Below are positions 48,225 to 57,892 of a stretch of DNA of 64,000 nt, in pieces (positions within the stretch are counted from its first letter, which is position 1; every line of letters begins with the position of its first letter). Origin of the DNA: Zoogloea dura (lineage in GTDB: Bacteria; Pseudomonadota; Gammaproteobacteria; Burkholderiales; Rhodocyclaceae). A model generated the notes under the pieces. It was not told the origin of the DNA and did not search any database. It saw only the letters and a program-made list of their open reading frames with translations. The position numbers were made by a program, and so were the translations under genes. Location of the stretch: the NCBI RefSeq assembly GCF_012927165.1, contig NZ_JABBGA010000011.1:88399-152398 (forward strand), in the 5' to 3' direction.

Positions 48225-49469
48225 TCAGCCGACGACGGCGCCCAGCTTGAAGATGGGCAGGTACATGGCGACGACCAGTCCGCCGATGACGACGCCCAGG
48301 AAAACCATGATGAGGGGTTCCAGCAACTGGCTCAGGCCGGCCACGGCATCATCGACCTCACGCTCGAAGAAGTCCGCGACCTTGCTCAGCATGGAGTCGA
48401 GCTGGCCCGACTCTTCGCCGATGGAGACCATCTGCACCACCATGGTGGGGAAGACATGGACATTCTGCATGGCGACGGTGAGGCTGGTGCCCGTGCTGAC
48501 GTCCGACTGGATCTGCCGGGTGGCGTTCTTGTAAACCACGTTGCCTGCGGCGCCGCCCACCGAGTCGAGGGCCTCCACGAGGGGGACGCCGGCGGCGAAC
48601 ATGGTGGACAGGGTCCGCGTCCAGCGCGCAATGGTGGCCTTGCGGATCACGTCACCAAGGACCGGGATCTGCAGCATCATGCGGTCGACGGTGGCCTGCA
48701 TGGCTGTGGAGCGCTTGTAGCTGGCGGCCACCCCGAAGATTGTGCCGGCGATGATGCCGAAGCCCAGGTACCAGTACTGGACAAAGAAGTCGGATATGGC
48801 GATGACGAACATGGTCGGCGCCGGCAGGTCTGCACCAAAGCTGGAGAAAACCTTCTTGAACTCCGGTACGACGAACAGCATCATCACCGCGATGACCAGG
48901 GCCGCCACCACCACCACCGCGATGGGGTAGAACATGGCGGACTTGATCTTGGACTTGATGGCCAGGATCTTTTCCTTGTAAGTGGCCAGGCGGTCGAGCA
49001 GGGAGTCGAGGATGCCGGCCTGTTCGCCGGCGGCCACGAGGTTGCAGAACAGGGCGTCGAAGTGCACGGGATGGCGGCGGAAGGCCTGGGACAGGCTGCT
49101 GCCGGTTTCCACGTTGGCGCGCACGTCGTTGAGCAGTCGCGCCAGTGACGGATTGCCACAACCCTTGATGGCAATGTCGAAGGACTGCAGAAGCGGCACC
49201 CCCGAGCGCATCATGGTGGACAGCTGCCGCGTGAACAGGGCGATGTCCTTGTCGGTGATCTTCTTGCCGCGGGAAAAGGTCTGCTTGCGGATCTTGTGGG
49301 TCAGGATGCCCTGCCGCCGCAGGATGGTCTGCACCACGGTTTCCGTGGCCGCTCGCATTTCACCGCGGATGATCTTGCCCGTCTTGTCCTTGCCTTCCCA
49401 GATGAACATGTGCTCCCGGGCGGCGCCGGCGGCTCGGGTGGGGGCTTTCTTGTTGCTTGCAGTGGCCAT
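48225..49469 (-). CDS. pilC: Type IV pilus inner-membrane platform protein PilC
   Basis: A 414-residue protein of the GspF/PilC family with two repeated GspF domains (about 75-200 and 280-400) and three membrane helices. LPALLRSGVPLL-like LSTMMRSGVPLLQSF and LSTMFAAGVPLVEALDSV are the repeated motifs. It anchors the motor ATPases to the pilus. I chose the ATG at 49469; a TTG one codon earlier is unlikely. Confidence 0.96.
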   Translation of the reverse strand: MATASNKKAPTRAAGAAREHMFIWEGKDKTGKIIRGEMRAATETVVQTILRRQGILTHKIRKQTFSRGKKITDKDIALFTRQLSTMMRSGVPLLQSFDIAIKGCGNPSLARLLNDVRANVETGSSLSQAFRRHPVHFDALFCNLVAAGEQAGILDSLLDRLATYKEKILAIKSKIKSAMFYPIAVVVVAALVIAVMMLFVVPEFKKVFSSFGADLPAPTMFVIAISDFFVQYWYLGFGIIAGTIFGVAASYKRSTAMQATVDRMMLQIPVLGDVIRKATIARWTRTLSTMFAAGVPLVEALDSVGGAAGNVVYKNATRQIQSDVSTGTSLTVAMQNVHVFPTMVVQMVSIGEESGQLDSMLSKVADFFEREVDDAVAGLSQLLEPLIMVFLGVVIGGLVVAMYLPIFKLGAVVG

Positions 49470-49491
49470 CAATCGTTTCCGCGTGGAGCTG

Positions 49492-51207
49492 TCACTCGTT
49501 GGTGCAGGCGAGCACTTCGCTCAGGGAGGTGACACCCTGTTTCACCTTCAGCAGGCCGGACTGGCGCAGATCCTTGACGCCTTCGAGCTGGGCCTGGGCG
49601 GCGATGTCCATCGAGTTGCCGTTTGTCATGATTATACGTGCGATCTCCTCGGAGATCGGCATCACCTGGTAGATACCCACCCGTCCCTTGTACCCGCTGC
49701 CCTTGCATCGCTCACAACCGCCGGGGCCATAGGGCTGCCAGCTGCCGTCCAGATCTGTGTCGGCGAACCCCGCCGAGACGAGTGCTTCGAGCGGGATATC
49801 CTGGGGTTTCTTGCAGGTGCATAAGCGCCGGGCAAGCCGCTGGGCGGTGATCATGATCACCGACGATGCGATATTGAACGGCGCGACGCCCATATTCTTG
49901 AGGCGCTCCAGCGTGGAAGGGGCGTCGTTGGTGTGCAGGGTCGACAGTACCAGGTGACCCGTCTGGGCCGCCTTGACGGAAATTTCCGCGGTGTCGAGGT
50001 CGCGGATTTCACCGACCATGATCACATCCGGATCCTGGCGCAGGAAGGCGCGCAGGGCGAAGGAGAAGGTCAGCCCGGCCTTTTCGTTGACGTTGACCTG
50101 GTTGATGCCCGGCAGGTTGATTTCGGCCGGGTCTTCCGCCGTGCTGATGTTGACCCCGGCCTTGTTGAGCATGTTGAGGCAGGTGTAGAGCGAGACAGTC
50201 TTGCCGCTGCCGGTGGGGCCGGTGACGAGGATCATGCCGTAGGGGCGCTCGATTGCGTCGATGAGGGCCGCCTTCTGCTCCGGTTCGTAGCCCAGGGCGT
50301 CCACCCCGAGCATGGCGGAGGATGGGTCGAGGATCCGCATCACGATCTTCTCGCCGTGCAGCGTGGGCAGGGTCGACACCCGGAAGTCGATGGCCTTGTT
50401 CTTGGACAGCACGAGCTTCATGCGGCCGTCCTGGGGGATCCGCTTTTCCGAGATGTCGAGGCGAGAGATGACCTTGATGCGGGCCGCGATCTTTTCCTTG
50501 AGTACCAGCGGTGGCTGGGCGATCTCGCGCAGGATGCCGTCGGTGCGGAAGCGGATCCGGTAGTACTTTTCGTAGGGCTCGAAATGGATGTCGGACGCGC
50601 CCTCGTTGATGGCGTCGATCAATAGTTTCTGGATGAAGCGGACGACCGGGGCGTCATCGACCTCCGATGCGTTGTCTTCCTGCGCGGCCTGTTCCCCGCC
50701 GTCCACCTGGCCGAGGAGGTCCATGTCGAACTCTTCGCCGGTCAGGTCCTTGAGGGTCGTCGTGGTGGATTCGGAGAGCTTCTCGACCAGGGCGATCAGC
50801 TTTGGCGCTTCCACGACCACCGGGTCCACCGCCAGGCCTGTCTGGAAGCGGATCTCGTCGAGGATGCGCAGGTTCGAGGGGTCGGCGAGGGCGAGGGACA
50901 GCCGGTTGCCACGGCGCCCCAGGGCCACCACCTGGTGTTTAGCCATCAATTTGCGGTCGATGGCGTCCGCAGGCAGGTGCGCAGGGTCGAAGGCGTTCAG
51001 GTCGAGGGTCGGGGAACCGAAGGTCTCGGCTGCAAAGAGGGCGATGTCGGACGCGCTCATCAGGCCGCGGTTGATCACCTCGATAACGAAGTCGTTTGGA
51101 TTGGCAGAGGGCGAAGAACAGCCGATCGCCTCGGCCTCAAGGAGCTTGCCGTGCTGGATAAAAGCGCGGGCCAGGCCGCTCAGGGCTGCGGAAGGGGGAG
51201 AGGACAT
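49492..51207 (-). CDS. pilB: Type IV pilus assembly ATPase PilB
   Basis: A 571-residue cytosolic motor ATPase. An N-terminal MshEN/GspE-type domain, Walker A GPTGSGKTVSLY near residue 332, the Asp and His boxes, LRQDPDVIMVGEIRDLDTAE (Walker B) and a C-terminal tetra-Cys zinc site (CTCKKP and CERC) are present. It powers pilus extension. The start ATG at 51207 was preferred to an upstream in-frame start. No pilin gene is in this window. Confidence 0.96.
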   Translation of the reverse strand: MSSPPSAALSGLARAFIQHGKLLEAEAIGCSSPSANPNDFVIEVINRGLMSASDIALFAAETFGSPTLDLNAFDPAHLPADAIDRKLMAKHQVVALGRRGNRLSLALADPSNLRILDEIRFQTGLAVDPVVVEAPKLIALVEKLSESTTTTLKDLTGEEFDMDLLGQVDGGEQAAQEDNASEVDDAPVVRFIQKLLIDAINEGASDIHFEPYEKYYRIRFRTDGILREIAQPPLVLKEKIAARIKVISRLDISEKRIPQDGRMKLVLSKNKAIDFRVSTLPTLHGEKIVMRILDPSSAMLGVDALGYEPEQKAALIDAIERPYGMILVTGPTGSGKTVSLYTCLNMLNKAGVNISTAEDPAEINLPGINQVNVNEKAGLTFSFALRAFLRQDPDVIMVGEIRDLDTAEISVKAAQTGHLVLSTLHTNDAPSTLERLKNMGVAPFNIASSVIMITAQRLARRLCTCKKPQDIPLEALVSAGFADTDLDGSWQPYGPGGCERCKGSGYKGRVGIYQVMPISEEIARIIMTNGNSMDIAAQAQLEGVKDLRQSGLLKVKQGVTSLSEVLACTNE

Positions 51208-51298
51208 GCCGTGGCGTCGAAAGGGGAGTCGGCCGGAATAGCCCACCGATCATGCCGTCAGGCGGCGGGCTTGTAAAGCCGCGAAGACATGACAGGCG

Positions 51299-52573
51299 TT
51301 AGCTGTCGGGCCTCGGGCGAAAAATGCGGGCGGTCTTGATGCGTCGGTTCTCCGCCTGGAGCACCTCGATCGCCACGCCGGCGATCTTGACCGACACCCC
51401 CGATTCCGGGATGTCCTGCAGGTGTTCGAGGATCAGCCCGTTAAGGGTCTTGGGCCCTTCCACGGGCAGGTTGAGTTCCAGCTTGCGGTTGAGGGCGCGC
51501 AGGTGCTGGCCGCCGTCGGCGATGACGCAGCCCTGGGGATCCCACTGCAGGCGGTCGCTGGCATCGTGGGCGCTGGTGGTGAACTTGCCGATCAGCTCCT
51601 CGATGATGTCCTCGAGAGTGACTAGCCCGAGCAGCTCGCCGTATTCGTCCACTACCAGTCCGAGGCGCTCCCGGTTTTCCTGGAAGAACTGCAGCTGGGA
51701 ATAGACCGGGGTGCTGGCGGGGATGAAGTAGGGGCGGGTGAGCATCTCCCGGATGTCGGCCATGCTCAGATGGCGATCGAGGGTCTGCCCGAGGATGCGG
51801 CGCACGTGCAGCACGCCGATGACCGCGTTCATGTCGCCATCGAAGACCGGCTGGCGGGTGTGATAGCAGGTGCCGAGGTGGCGTTCGATAGTGTCCATCG
51901 GGTCGGCGGCGTTGATGGCTTCGATCTGGTTGCGCGGTGTCATCACGTCCTCGACGGTGATGTCCTCGAGCTCGAACAGGTTGAGCAGGATGCTGCGGTG
52001 CTTGGGCGGGATGAAGGCCCCGGATTCAAGCACCAGGGTGCGCAGTTCTTCGGTGGACAGGGCCTGGGCATCTTCTCCTGCCCTGCCGTGCAGACGCAGC
52101 AGGCGCAGCAGGCCGGCGACGAACAGGTTGATGAACCAGACGATGAAATACAGGCCGCGCAGCAGGGCGGTCAGCGGGTAGCTGACGATGCACGCAAGGC
52201 GATTGGCGTGGTTGGCGCCGATCACCTTGGGCGTGATCTCGGAAAACACGAGGATCAGGAAGGTGACGACCAGGGTGCTGATGCCCAGCACCCATTCCTC
52301 GCTGCCGAAGAGCTGGATGGTGATGACGCTCACCAAGGTGGCCGCGGCGGCATTCACGAGGTTGTTGCACAGCAGAATGATGCCCAGCAGCTTGTCGGTT
52401 TTTCCGAGCAGCTCGAGGGCCAGGCGGGCGCCGCGGGAGCCCTGCTGGGCGGCGGAGCGCAGCCGGTAGCGGTTGGCCGCCATCATGGATGTCTCGGCCA
52501 TCGAGAAAAAGCCGGACAGGGCCAGCAGTGTGGCCAGGATTGCCGACTGGGCGGAGAGGGGGATGCTGTTCAA
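51299..52573 (-). CDS. CNNM/CBS-domain (HlyC/CorC-like) membrane protein
   Basis: About 424 residues. An N-terminal CNNM (DUF21) domain with four membrane helices (FFSMAETSMMAANRYRL near residue 20, VFSEITPKVIGANHA), two CBS domains (VEDVMTPRNQIEAINA, DEYGELLGLVTLEDIIEELIG) and a C-terminal CorC/HlyC domain. Family members act in divalent cation homeostasis. The start is uncertain: no ATG gives the right N-terminus, and the TTG at 52573 fits the family best; a longer frame would overlap the next gene. Confidence 0.85.
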   Translation of the reverse strand: MNSIPLSAQSAILATLLALSGFFSMAETSMMAANRYRLRSAAQQGSRGARLALELLGKTDKLLGIILLCNNLVNAAAATLVSVITIQLFGSEEWVLGISTLVVTFLILVFSEITPKVIGANHANRLACIVSYPLTALLRGLYFIVWFINLFVAGLLRLLRLHGRAGEDAQALSTEELRTLVLESGAFIPPKHRSILLNLFELEDITVEDVMTPRNQIEAINAADPMDTIERHLGTCYHTRQPVFDGDMNAVIGVLHVRRILGQTLDRHLSMADIREMLTRPYFIPASTPVYSQLQFFQENRERLGLVVDEYGELLGLVTLEDIIEELIGKFTTSAHDASDRLQWDPQGCVIADGGQHLRALNRKLELNLPVEGPKTLNGLILEHLQDIPESGVSVKIAGVAIEVLQAENRRIKTARIFRPRPDS

Positions 52574-52625
52574 GCGGGTGGGATGAAATGACTCGCGTCG
52601 AGTATTCAGCCCGGGTTCCGGCTTG

Positions 52626-53453
52626 TCAAGCCGGGCGGGCGAGCAGCACTTCGGCGACGAAGCGGCTCCCGACATAGGCCAGCATCAGGGCGGCGAAGCC
52701 CGCCAGGGTCCAGTACAGCGCCTTCTTGCCGCGCCAGCCCCAGGCGTGCCGACCTACCAGCAGGCTGCCGAACAGGATCCAGGAGATGATGGCAAAGACC
52801 GTCTTGTGGTCGAAGCGGAAGGCCTTGCCGAACAGGGCCTCGGAAAACAGGATGCCCGAGCCGACGGTGAGGGTGAGCAGCACGAAGGCAATGCCGATCA
52901 GGCGGAACAGGAGGGTCTCCATGGTCAGCAGCGGCGGCAGCGAGGCGAAGGCACGGGTCAGTCGCGCCCCGTGCAGGCGGCGCTCCGCCACGGCCATCAG
53001 GGTGGCGTGCAGGGCAGCCAGGGTGAACAGGCTGTAGGCCAGCATGGCGACCACGAAATGGGCTCTGAACAGGGGCGAGCTGGTGTTGGCCAGCAGGTGC
53101 TGGTCCGGGAAGAAGGCCGGCAGCAGGGCGCAGACCGCCGCGGCCGGCATGGCCAGGGTCTGCAGCCCCTCAAGCCGGGCGTAGAGGCTCTCTATCCAGT
53201 AGAACAGCATGGCCAGCCACAGCATCAGCGACAGCGCCACGCTGAAGCCGAAGTGGATGCCGGTGCCGGAGAAGAACACGCTGTGCAGCGCAAAGCCGTG
53301 CGCCACCAGCGCGCCGAGCATGACGAGCCGTTCCCACGGCAGGAGGCCCTGGCGTGGCGCCTTGGTGGGGGCGAGCCAGCGGCTGTGCCAGAAATGCACG
53401 CCAAGCAGGGCGTACAGGGACGCAGGGAGCAGATGAAGTAGAATCGCGGCCAT
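52626..53453 (-). CDS. CcsA/HemX-like cytochrome c assembly membrane protein
   Basis: A 275-residue inner-membrane protein with eight hydrophobic helices of the cytochrome c assembly (CcsA/YpjD/HemX) type. HFVVAMLAYSLFTLAALHA and FRFDHKTVFAIISWILFGSLL carry the conserved His and Trp of the haem-handling core. The tryptophan-rich WWD motif of the true CcsA/ResC is not obvious. It is divergent from ffh with only 38 bp between, a common arrangement in betaproteobacteria. Confidence 0.87.
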   Translation of the reverse strand: MAAILLHLLPASLYALLGVHFWHSRWLAPTKAPRQGLLPWERLVMLGALVAHGFALHSVFFSGTGIHFGFSVALSLMLWLAMLFYWIESLYARLEGLQTLAMPAAAVCALLPAFFPDQHLLANTSSPLFRAHFVVAMLAYSLFTLAALHATLMAVAERRLHGARLTRAFASLPPLLTMETLLFRLIGIAFVLLTLTVGSGILFSEALFGKAFRFDHKTVFAIISWILFGSLLVGRHAWGWRGKKALYWTLAGFAALMLAYVGSRFVAEVLLARPA

Positions 53454-53491
53454 CTTTCAAGTTTACTCCAAGGCCTCGGTCACGAACCATC

Positions 53492-54853
53492 ATGCTGGAT
53501 AACCTTACTACCCGCCTTGCAAAAGTCGTCAAGACCCTCCGCGGTCAGGCGCGCCTCACCGAAGACAATATCCAGGAAGCCCTGCGCGAAGTCCGCATGG
53601 CCTTGCTGGAGGCCGACGTGGCCCTGCCGGTGGTCAAGGACTTCATCGCGCGGGTCAAGGAAAAGGCTGTCGGCACCGAGGTGCTCAGCTCCCTGACCCC
53701 GGGCCAGGCCCTGGTCGGCGTGGTGCATAAGGAGCTGACCGACCTCATGGGCGGCGCCCACAGCGGCCTCAACCTGGCCACCCAGCCGCCGGCCATCATC
53801 CTGATGGCGGGCCTGCAGGGCGCCGGCAAGACCACCACCACCGGCAAGCTCGGCAAGATGCTGGTCGAGCGCATGAAGAAGAAGGTGCTGGCGGTATCGA
53901 CCGACATCTACCGCCCCGCCGCCATCGCCCAGTTGCAGACCGTGTCCGAGCAGGCCGGCATCGAGTTTTTCCCCTCGACGCCGGACCAGAAGCCGATGGA
54001 TATCGCCCGTGCCGCAGTGGACTACGCCCGCCGCCACTACATGGACGTGCTGCTGGTGGATACGGCCGGCCGGCTGGCCATCGACCAGGTGATGATGGAG
54101 GAGATCCAGGCGCTCCATGCGGCCGTCAATCCCATCGAGACCCTGTTCGTCGTGGATGCGATGCTCGGCCAGGATGCGGTCAATACGGCCCGGGCCTTCA
54201 ACGAAGCCCTGCCACTCACCGGCGTGGTGCTGACCAAGCTGGATGGCGATGCCCGCGGTGGCGCGGCCCTGTCGGTGCGTCATGTCACTGGCAAGCCGCT
54301 CAAGTTCGCTGGCGTGGGTGAAAAACTGGCGGGTCTCGAGGAGTTTCACCCGGAGCGGATGGCCAGCCGGATCCTCGGTATGGGCGACATCCTGTCCCTG
54401 GTGGAGGATGCACGCCGGGGCGTTGACGAGGAGAAGGCCAAGGAATTCGCCCAGAAGCTCAAGAGCGGCAAGGGCTTCGATCTCAACGATTTCAAGGACC
54501 AGCTGGGCCAGATGAAGAAGATGGGGGGGCTCTCCAGCCTTCTCGACAAGCTGCCGGCCCAGTTCGCCCAGGCGGCCGGCCAGCTGCAGGGCGGTGTGGA
54601 GGACAAGGCAGTGCGTCGCATCGAGGGCATCATCAACTCCATGACGCCGGCCGAACGGGCCAAGCCCGAGCTTCTCAAGGCTTCCCGCAAGCGTCGTATC
54701 GCGGCAGGCTCGGGGGTGACGGTGCAGGAGGTTAACCGCCTGCTCAACCAGTTCGAGCAGACCCAGAAGATGATGAAGCAGTTTTCCAAGGGCGGCATGC
54801 AGAAGATGATGCGTGCCATGAAGGGGATGATGCCCGGTGGCGGCCTGCGCTGA
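53492..54853 (+). CDS. ffh: Signal recognition particle protein Ffh
   Basis: A 453-residue SRP GTPase for co-translational membrane targeting. N domain (MLDNLTTRLAKVVKTLRGQ), G domain with GLQGAGKTTTTGKLG near residue 107, DTAGRLAIDQ, TKLDGDARGGAAL, and the methionine-rich M domain ending MKGMMPGG. The ATG at 53492 gives the standard start. No SRP RNA is seen nearby. Confidence 0.97.
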   Translation: MLDNLTTRLAKVVKTLRGQARLTEDNIQEALREVRMALLEADVALPVVKDFIARVKEKAVGTEVLSSLTPGQALVGVVHKELTDLMGGAHSGLNLATQPPAIILMAGLQGAGKTTTTGKLGKMLVERMKKKVLAVSTDIYRPAAIAQLQTVSEQAGIEFFPSTPDQKPMDIARAAVDYARRHYMDVLLVDTAGRLAIDQVMMEEIQALHAAVNPIETLFVVDAMLGQDAVNTARAFNEALPLTGVVLTKLDGDARGGAALSVRHVTGKPLKFAGVGEKLAGLEEFHPERMASRILGMGDILSLVEDARRGVDEEKAKEFAQKLKSGKGFDLNDFKDQLGQMKKMGGLSSLLDKLPAQFAQAAGQLQGGVEDKAVRRIEGIINSMTPAERAKPELLKASRKRRIAAGSGVTVQEVNRLLNQFEQTQKMMKQFSKGGMQKMMRAMKGMMPGGGLR

Positions 54854-54949
54854 TACGGGCTCGCCTGACTGATGGGGCCGTGAAGCCCCGGGCCTGCCCC
54901 GGTCAAGGGGTTGGCAGCGATTCGACCGGATCCGGGAGGGGCGCCGAGG

Positions 54950-56461
54950 ATGCAGGACGCAGGGGCTGATGCATGCGATGTCGCGGGCGCCGACGGAGAG
55001 CGCCAGCGGCATGACTGCGAGGTGTGCTATCGCGCCGTCTTCAGGGCGGTGCCTGAGCCCGTCCTGGTCGCCGACAACAGCGGCTTGATCGTCGATGCCA
55101 ATCCCGCCGCCCACGATCTGTACGGTTTCGGTGATGGCGGCATGCAGGGGGTGTCGCTGGCGGAGCTCTTTGCCTGGACTCCCCACACCTTTGGCGGTCG
55201 TCCGGACCGGCTGGCCGCGGGGCCGCATCGCAGCCGGGATGGCCGGCGCTTCATCGGCGAGGCGGTGCTGTCCTACATCGAACGCCCACCCGGGATGCTG
55301 GTGATCCTGGTCATTCGCAATGTCACCGAAACGCTGGAGGCCCAATCCCGCCTTGAAGAAGCCGAGGAGCGCTGGCGCTTTGCCCTCGATGGCGCGGGGG
55401 ACGGTGTCTGGGACTGGTCCTTGGAAAGCGGTGAGATCGAGGTCAGCTCGTCCTTCCGGGCCCTGATCGGCTGGCCGGATGCGGTGCGCCTGCGGCGCGG
55501 CGACATCTGGCCCGGGCGCCTCCATCCGGATGATGTCCGCGGCGCGATGGCGGCCTTTGCAGCCCATCTTGCGGGGGCCCGGCCGATTACCGAGGCCGAG
55601 TTCCGGCTGCGCCTTGAGGATGCCTCCTATCGCTGGGTCGCCCTGCGCGGCCGGGTCATGGAGCGGGATGCCGCTGGCTTGCCGCGGCGCATGATCGGTA
55701 CCGTCCGGGATGTCCATGAACGCTACTTGGGCGCCGAGCGGGAAAAGCATCAGCAGCAGGAGCTGGAGCGCGCCGCGCGCCTGATCCACGTGGGGGAGAT
55801 GGCCTCCTCGCTGGCTCACGAGCTCAACCAGCCGCTCACCGCCCTGCGCAATTTCAGCGCGGTGGCGCTGCGGCGCCTGGACGAGGTGGGGCCCCTGGAC
55901 GAGCGGCTGCGGGAGCCGCTCAAGATGATCGCCGAGCAGGCCCTGCGGGCCGGGGCGATCGTCAATCAGGTGCGCAGCTTCGCCTGCAAGGGGGGTGGGC
56001 AGGCCGGTGCGGTGGCGCTCAACGAGGTCGTGCGTGGTGTGCTCCGCTTCATGGAGTTCGAGACCCGCGCCCATGCCGTGCAGTGCGTGCTGGAACTGGA
56101 CGAAGCGCTCCCCGCGGTGCAGGCAGACCAGGTGCAGATGGAGCAGGTGGTCAGCAACCTGATCAAGAACGGCATCGACGCAATGCGCAGCGTGCCGTCC
56201 GAGCGCGTCCTGCGCATCCGCTCCCGCCGCCTGCCCGATGCCACGGTGGAAGTGGCCGTGAGTGATTCGGGCGAAGGCCTTGCCGATGCGGTGCGGGCCG
56301 ACCCCTTCGCGCCCTTCGCCACGACCAAGCCCGATGGGGTTGGCCTCGGGCTGGCCATCTGTCGCAGCATCGTGGAGAACCATGGCGGACGTTTGTGGGT
56401 CGACAGCAGCAGTGCTGCCGGAACCTGCTTCTGCTTCTCCCTGCCGGTGGCGCGTGTCTGA
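54950..56461 (+). CDS. FixL-like PAS-PAS sensor histidine kinase
   Basis: A 503-residue soluble kinase with two PAS domains (about 25-130 and 140-265), a DHp domain with the phospho-accepting His290 in SLAHELNQPLTALRNF, and an ATP-binding domain with N-box NLIKNGIDAM (403-412) and GVGLGLAICRSIVENHGG. The layout and phosphatase-type H-box resemble FixL/DctB kinases. A haem-binding His cannot be assigned, so the signal is unknown. I chose the ATG at 54950 over a TTG 39 bases earlier. The response regulator follows at 75 bp. Confidence 0.88.
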   Translation: MQDAGADACDVAGADGERQRHDCEVCYRAVFRAVPEPVLVADNSGLIVDANPAAHDLYGFGDGGMQGVSLAELFAWTPHTFGGRPDRLAAGPHRSRDGRRFIGEAVLSYIERPPGMLVILVIRNVTETLEAQSRLEEAEERWRFALDGAGDGVWDWSLESGEIEVSSSFRALIGWPDAVRLRRGDIWPGRLHPDDVRGAMAAFAAHLAGARPITEAEFRLRLEDASYRWVALRGRVMERDAAGLPRRMIGTVRDVHERYLGAEREKHQQQELERAARLIHVGEMASSLAHELNQPLTALRNFSAVALRRLDEVGPLDERLREPLKMIAEQALRAGAIVNQVRSFACKGGGQAGAVALNEVVRGVLRFMEFETRAHAVQCVLELDEALPAVQADQVQMEQVVSNLIKNGIDAMRSVPSERVLRIRSRRLPDATVEVAVSDSGEGLADAVRADPFAPFATTKPDGVGLGLAICRSIVENHGGRLWVDSSSAAGTCFCFSLPVARV

Positions 56462-56536
56462 GTTTCAAGCCTCCGGCGCCGGCCGGAGCCGTGCCCTCAA
56501 AAGAAAAAGATGCAGTCTGCCCGCCAGGAGGTCGTC

Positions 56537-57169
56537 ATGAATGCTCCCCTCGTCTGTGTCGTCGACGATGACGATGCCGTGCGCCTGTCCATTGGCCTGC
56601 TTGTCGAGACCCTCGGTTTCCCGGTGCGCTGCTTTGCCGGAGCCCTGGATCTGCTCGCCGACGGTGAGGCCCTGGAGGGTGCCCATTGCCTGGTGCTCGA
56701 TGTGCGCATGCCGGGGCTCAGCGGGGTCGGCTTGCAGGAGCGCCTGGGGCGTCTCGGCTCGGTGATCCCGATCATCTTCGTGTCGGCGCACGGAGACGTG
56801 CCGATGGTTGCCCGCGCCATGCGGGAAGGTGCATTCGATTTCCTGCAGAAGCCCTTCAACGAGCAGGTCTTGCTGGACCGGGTCCATGAGGCCGTCCAGG
56901 TGGCGGGTAGGCGTCGCGCCGAAGCCGCCTGGCAGCAGGCTTTCCGGGGCCGGCTCGACGCACTGACGGTGCGCGAGCGGGAGGTGCTCGACGGCATGAC
57001 GGCCGGGCGGCTCAACAAGCAGATCGCCGAGGATCTGGGCATCAGTATGAAGACCGTGGAGCAGCATCGGGCCAGGGTCATGGAAAAGCTGCAGGTCGAG
57101 TCCCTCGCCGAGCTCGTCGCCCATGTCATCCGTGCGGCCAGGACCCAGGAGGGGGCCTGGGGCGGTTGA
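56537..57169 (+). CDS. FixJ/NarL-type response regulator
   Basis: A 210-residue regulator. Receiver (about 4-120) with acid-pocket DDD at 10-12, phospho-acceptor Asp55 in LVLDVRMPG, and Lys105 in LQKPF; a LuxR-type helix-turn-helix C-terminal domain (LTVREREVLDGMTAGRLNKQIAEDLGISMKTVEQHRARVM, about 145-185). It should be phosphorylated by the kinase upstream. AGGAGG precedes the ATG at 56537. The target genes are unknown; the adjacent phasin is one candidate. Confidence 0.93.
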   Translation: MNAPLVCVVDDDDAVRLSIGLLVETLGFPVRCFAGALDLLADGEALEGAHCLVLDVRMPGLSGVGLQERLGRLGSVIPIIFVSAHGDVPMVARAMREGAFDFLQKPFNEQVLLDRVHEAVQVAGRRRAEAAWQQAFRGRLDALTVREREVLDGMTAGRLNKQIAEDLGISMKTVEQHRARVMEKLQVESLAELVAHVIRAARTQEGAWGG

Positions 57170-57280
57170 CAAGGGTTTACCCCTGTTTTGTCCCGGGAAA
57201 GGCCGGATTCGCCTCGCTGCGGCTCTTCGGCAGAATGTTAATTTGTGCTGAATGGCATGATCAACGTAGGGGAGACGCGC

Positions 57281-57826
57281 ATGGCTGCAATGAACTTTGA
57301 GCAATTCGGGCGGGCCCAGGCGGCCGCCATGGACAGCATGCTGGCCGTCAGCCGCGATCTGGCGGCTCAGGTGGAAAAAGTGGCGATGCTGCAGTTCGAG
57401 GCCGGCAGACAGGCCCTCGAGGCAGCCCAGGCGCTGGCTGCCGTCAGGGACGCGGAAGGCTTCGCGGCGTGGCAGGCGAGCACCCTGCAGCTGGGGGTGG
57501 AGCAGGTCTCCGACAATGCCCGGCAGCAATACGCGGTGCTGGTTGAGATGCGCAATGTGCTGGCCGAGGCCGTGCGCCAGTCTGCCGCAGAAAGCACGCA
57601 GCAGGTCCAGGCCGGTATCGAGCGTCTGGTGAGTGAGGCGCCGGAAGGGCTGACTCCCTTCTTTGCCGCCTTGCGTGACGGCTTCAACACGCAGCTCGCC
57701 GCGATGGAGAATTTTGGCCGTCTGGGTGCGCAGGTGGATGCTCTGACCGGCACCAGCCAGTTGATCGCCCAGGCTGCAGAGGCTGCGCCCCGAAAGCGCG
57801 CACCGGCTCGCCGCAAGGTGGTTTGA
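57281..57826 (+). CDS. Phasin family protein (PHA granule-associated)
   Basis: A 181-residue amphipathic, helical protein with MNFEQFGRAQAAAMDSML and long Ala/Gln/Glu heptad-rich helices, typical of phasin family (phasin_2-type) proteins that coat polyhydroxyalkanoate granules. A basic tail ends APARRKVV. GGGGAG before the ATG at 57281 fixes the start; an upstream frame start is less likely. Confidence 0.87.
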   Translation: MAAMNFEQFGRAQAAAMDSMLAVSRDLAAQVEKVAMLQFEAGRQALEAAQALAAVRDAEGFAAWQASTLQLGVEQVSDNARQQYAVLVEMRNVLAEAVRQSAAESTQQVQAGIERLVSEAPEGLTPFFAALRDGFNTQLAAMENFGRLGAQVDALTGTSQLIAQAAEAAPRKRAPARRKVV

Positions 57827-57892
57827 AGGCCGGGTTCGGGACCATTCCGCGTATTTTCGCAGTGCATCATGGGGCTGGTAAGATCCGGCCCC

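Noticed and set aside
52574..52675. N-terminal extension of the CNNM/CBS protein
   Set aside because: It would overlap the end of the upstream gene by 50 bases and add a hydrophilic segment before the first membrane helix.
53480..56383. Very long open frame (about 967 codons) on the minus strand across ffh and the histidine kinase gene
   Set aside because: Both genes underneath have clear homology. The antisense frame crosses their boundary and has no recognisable domain.
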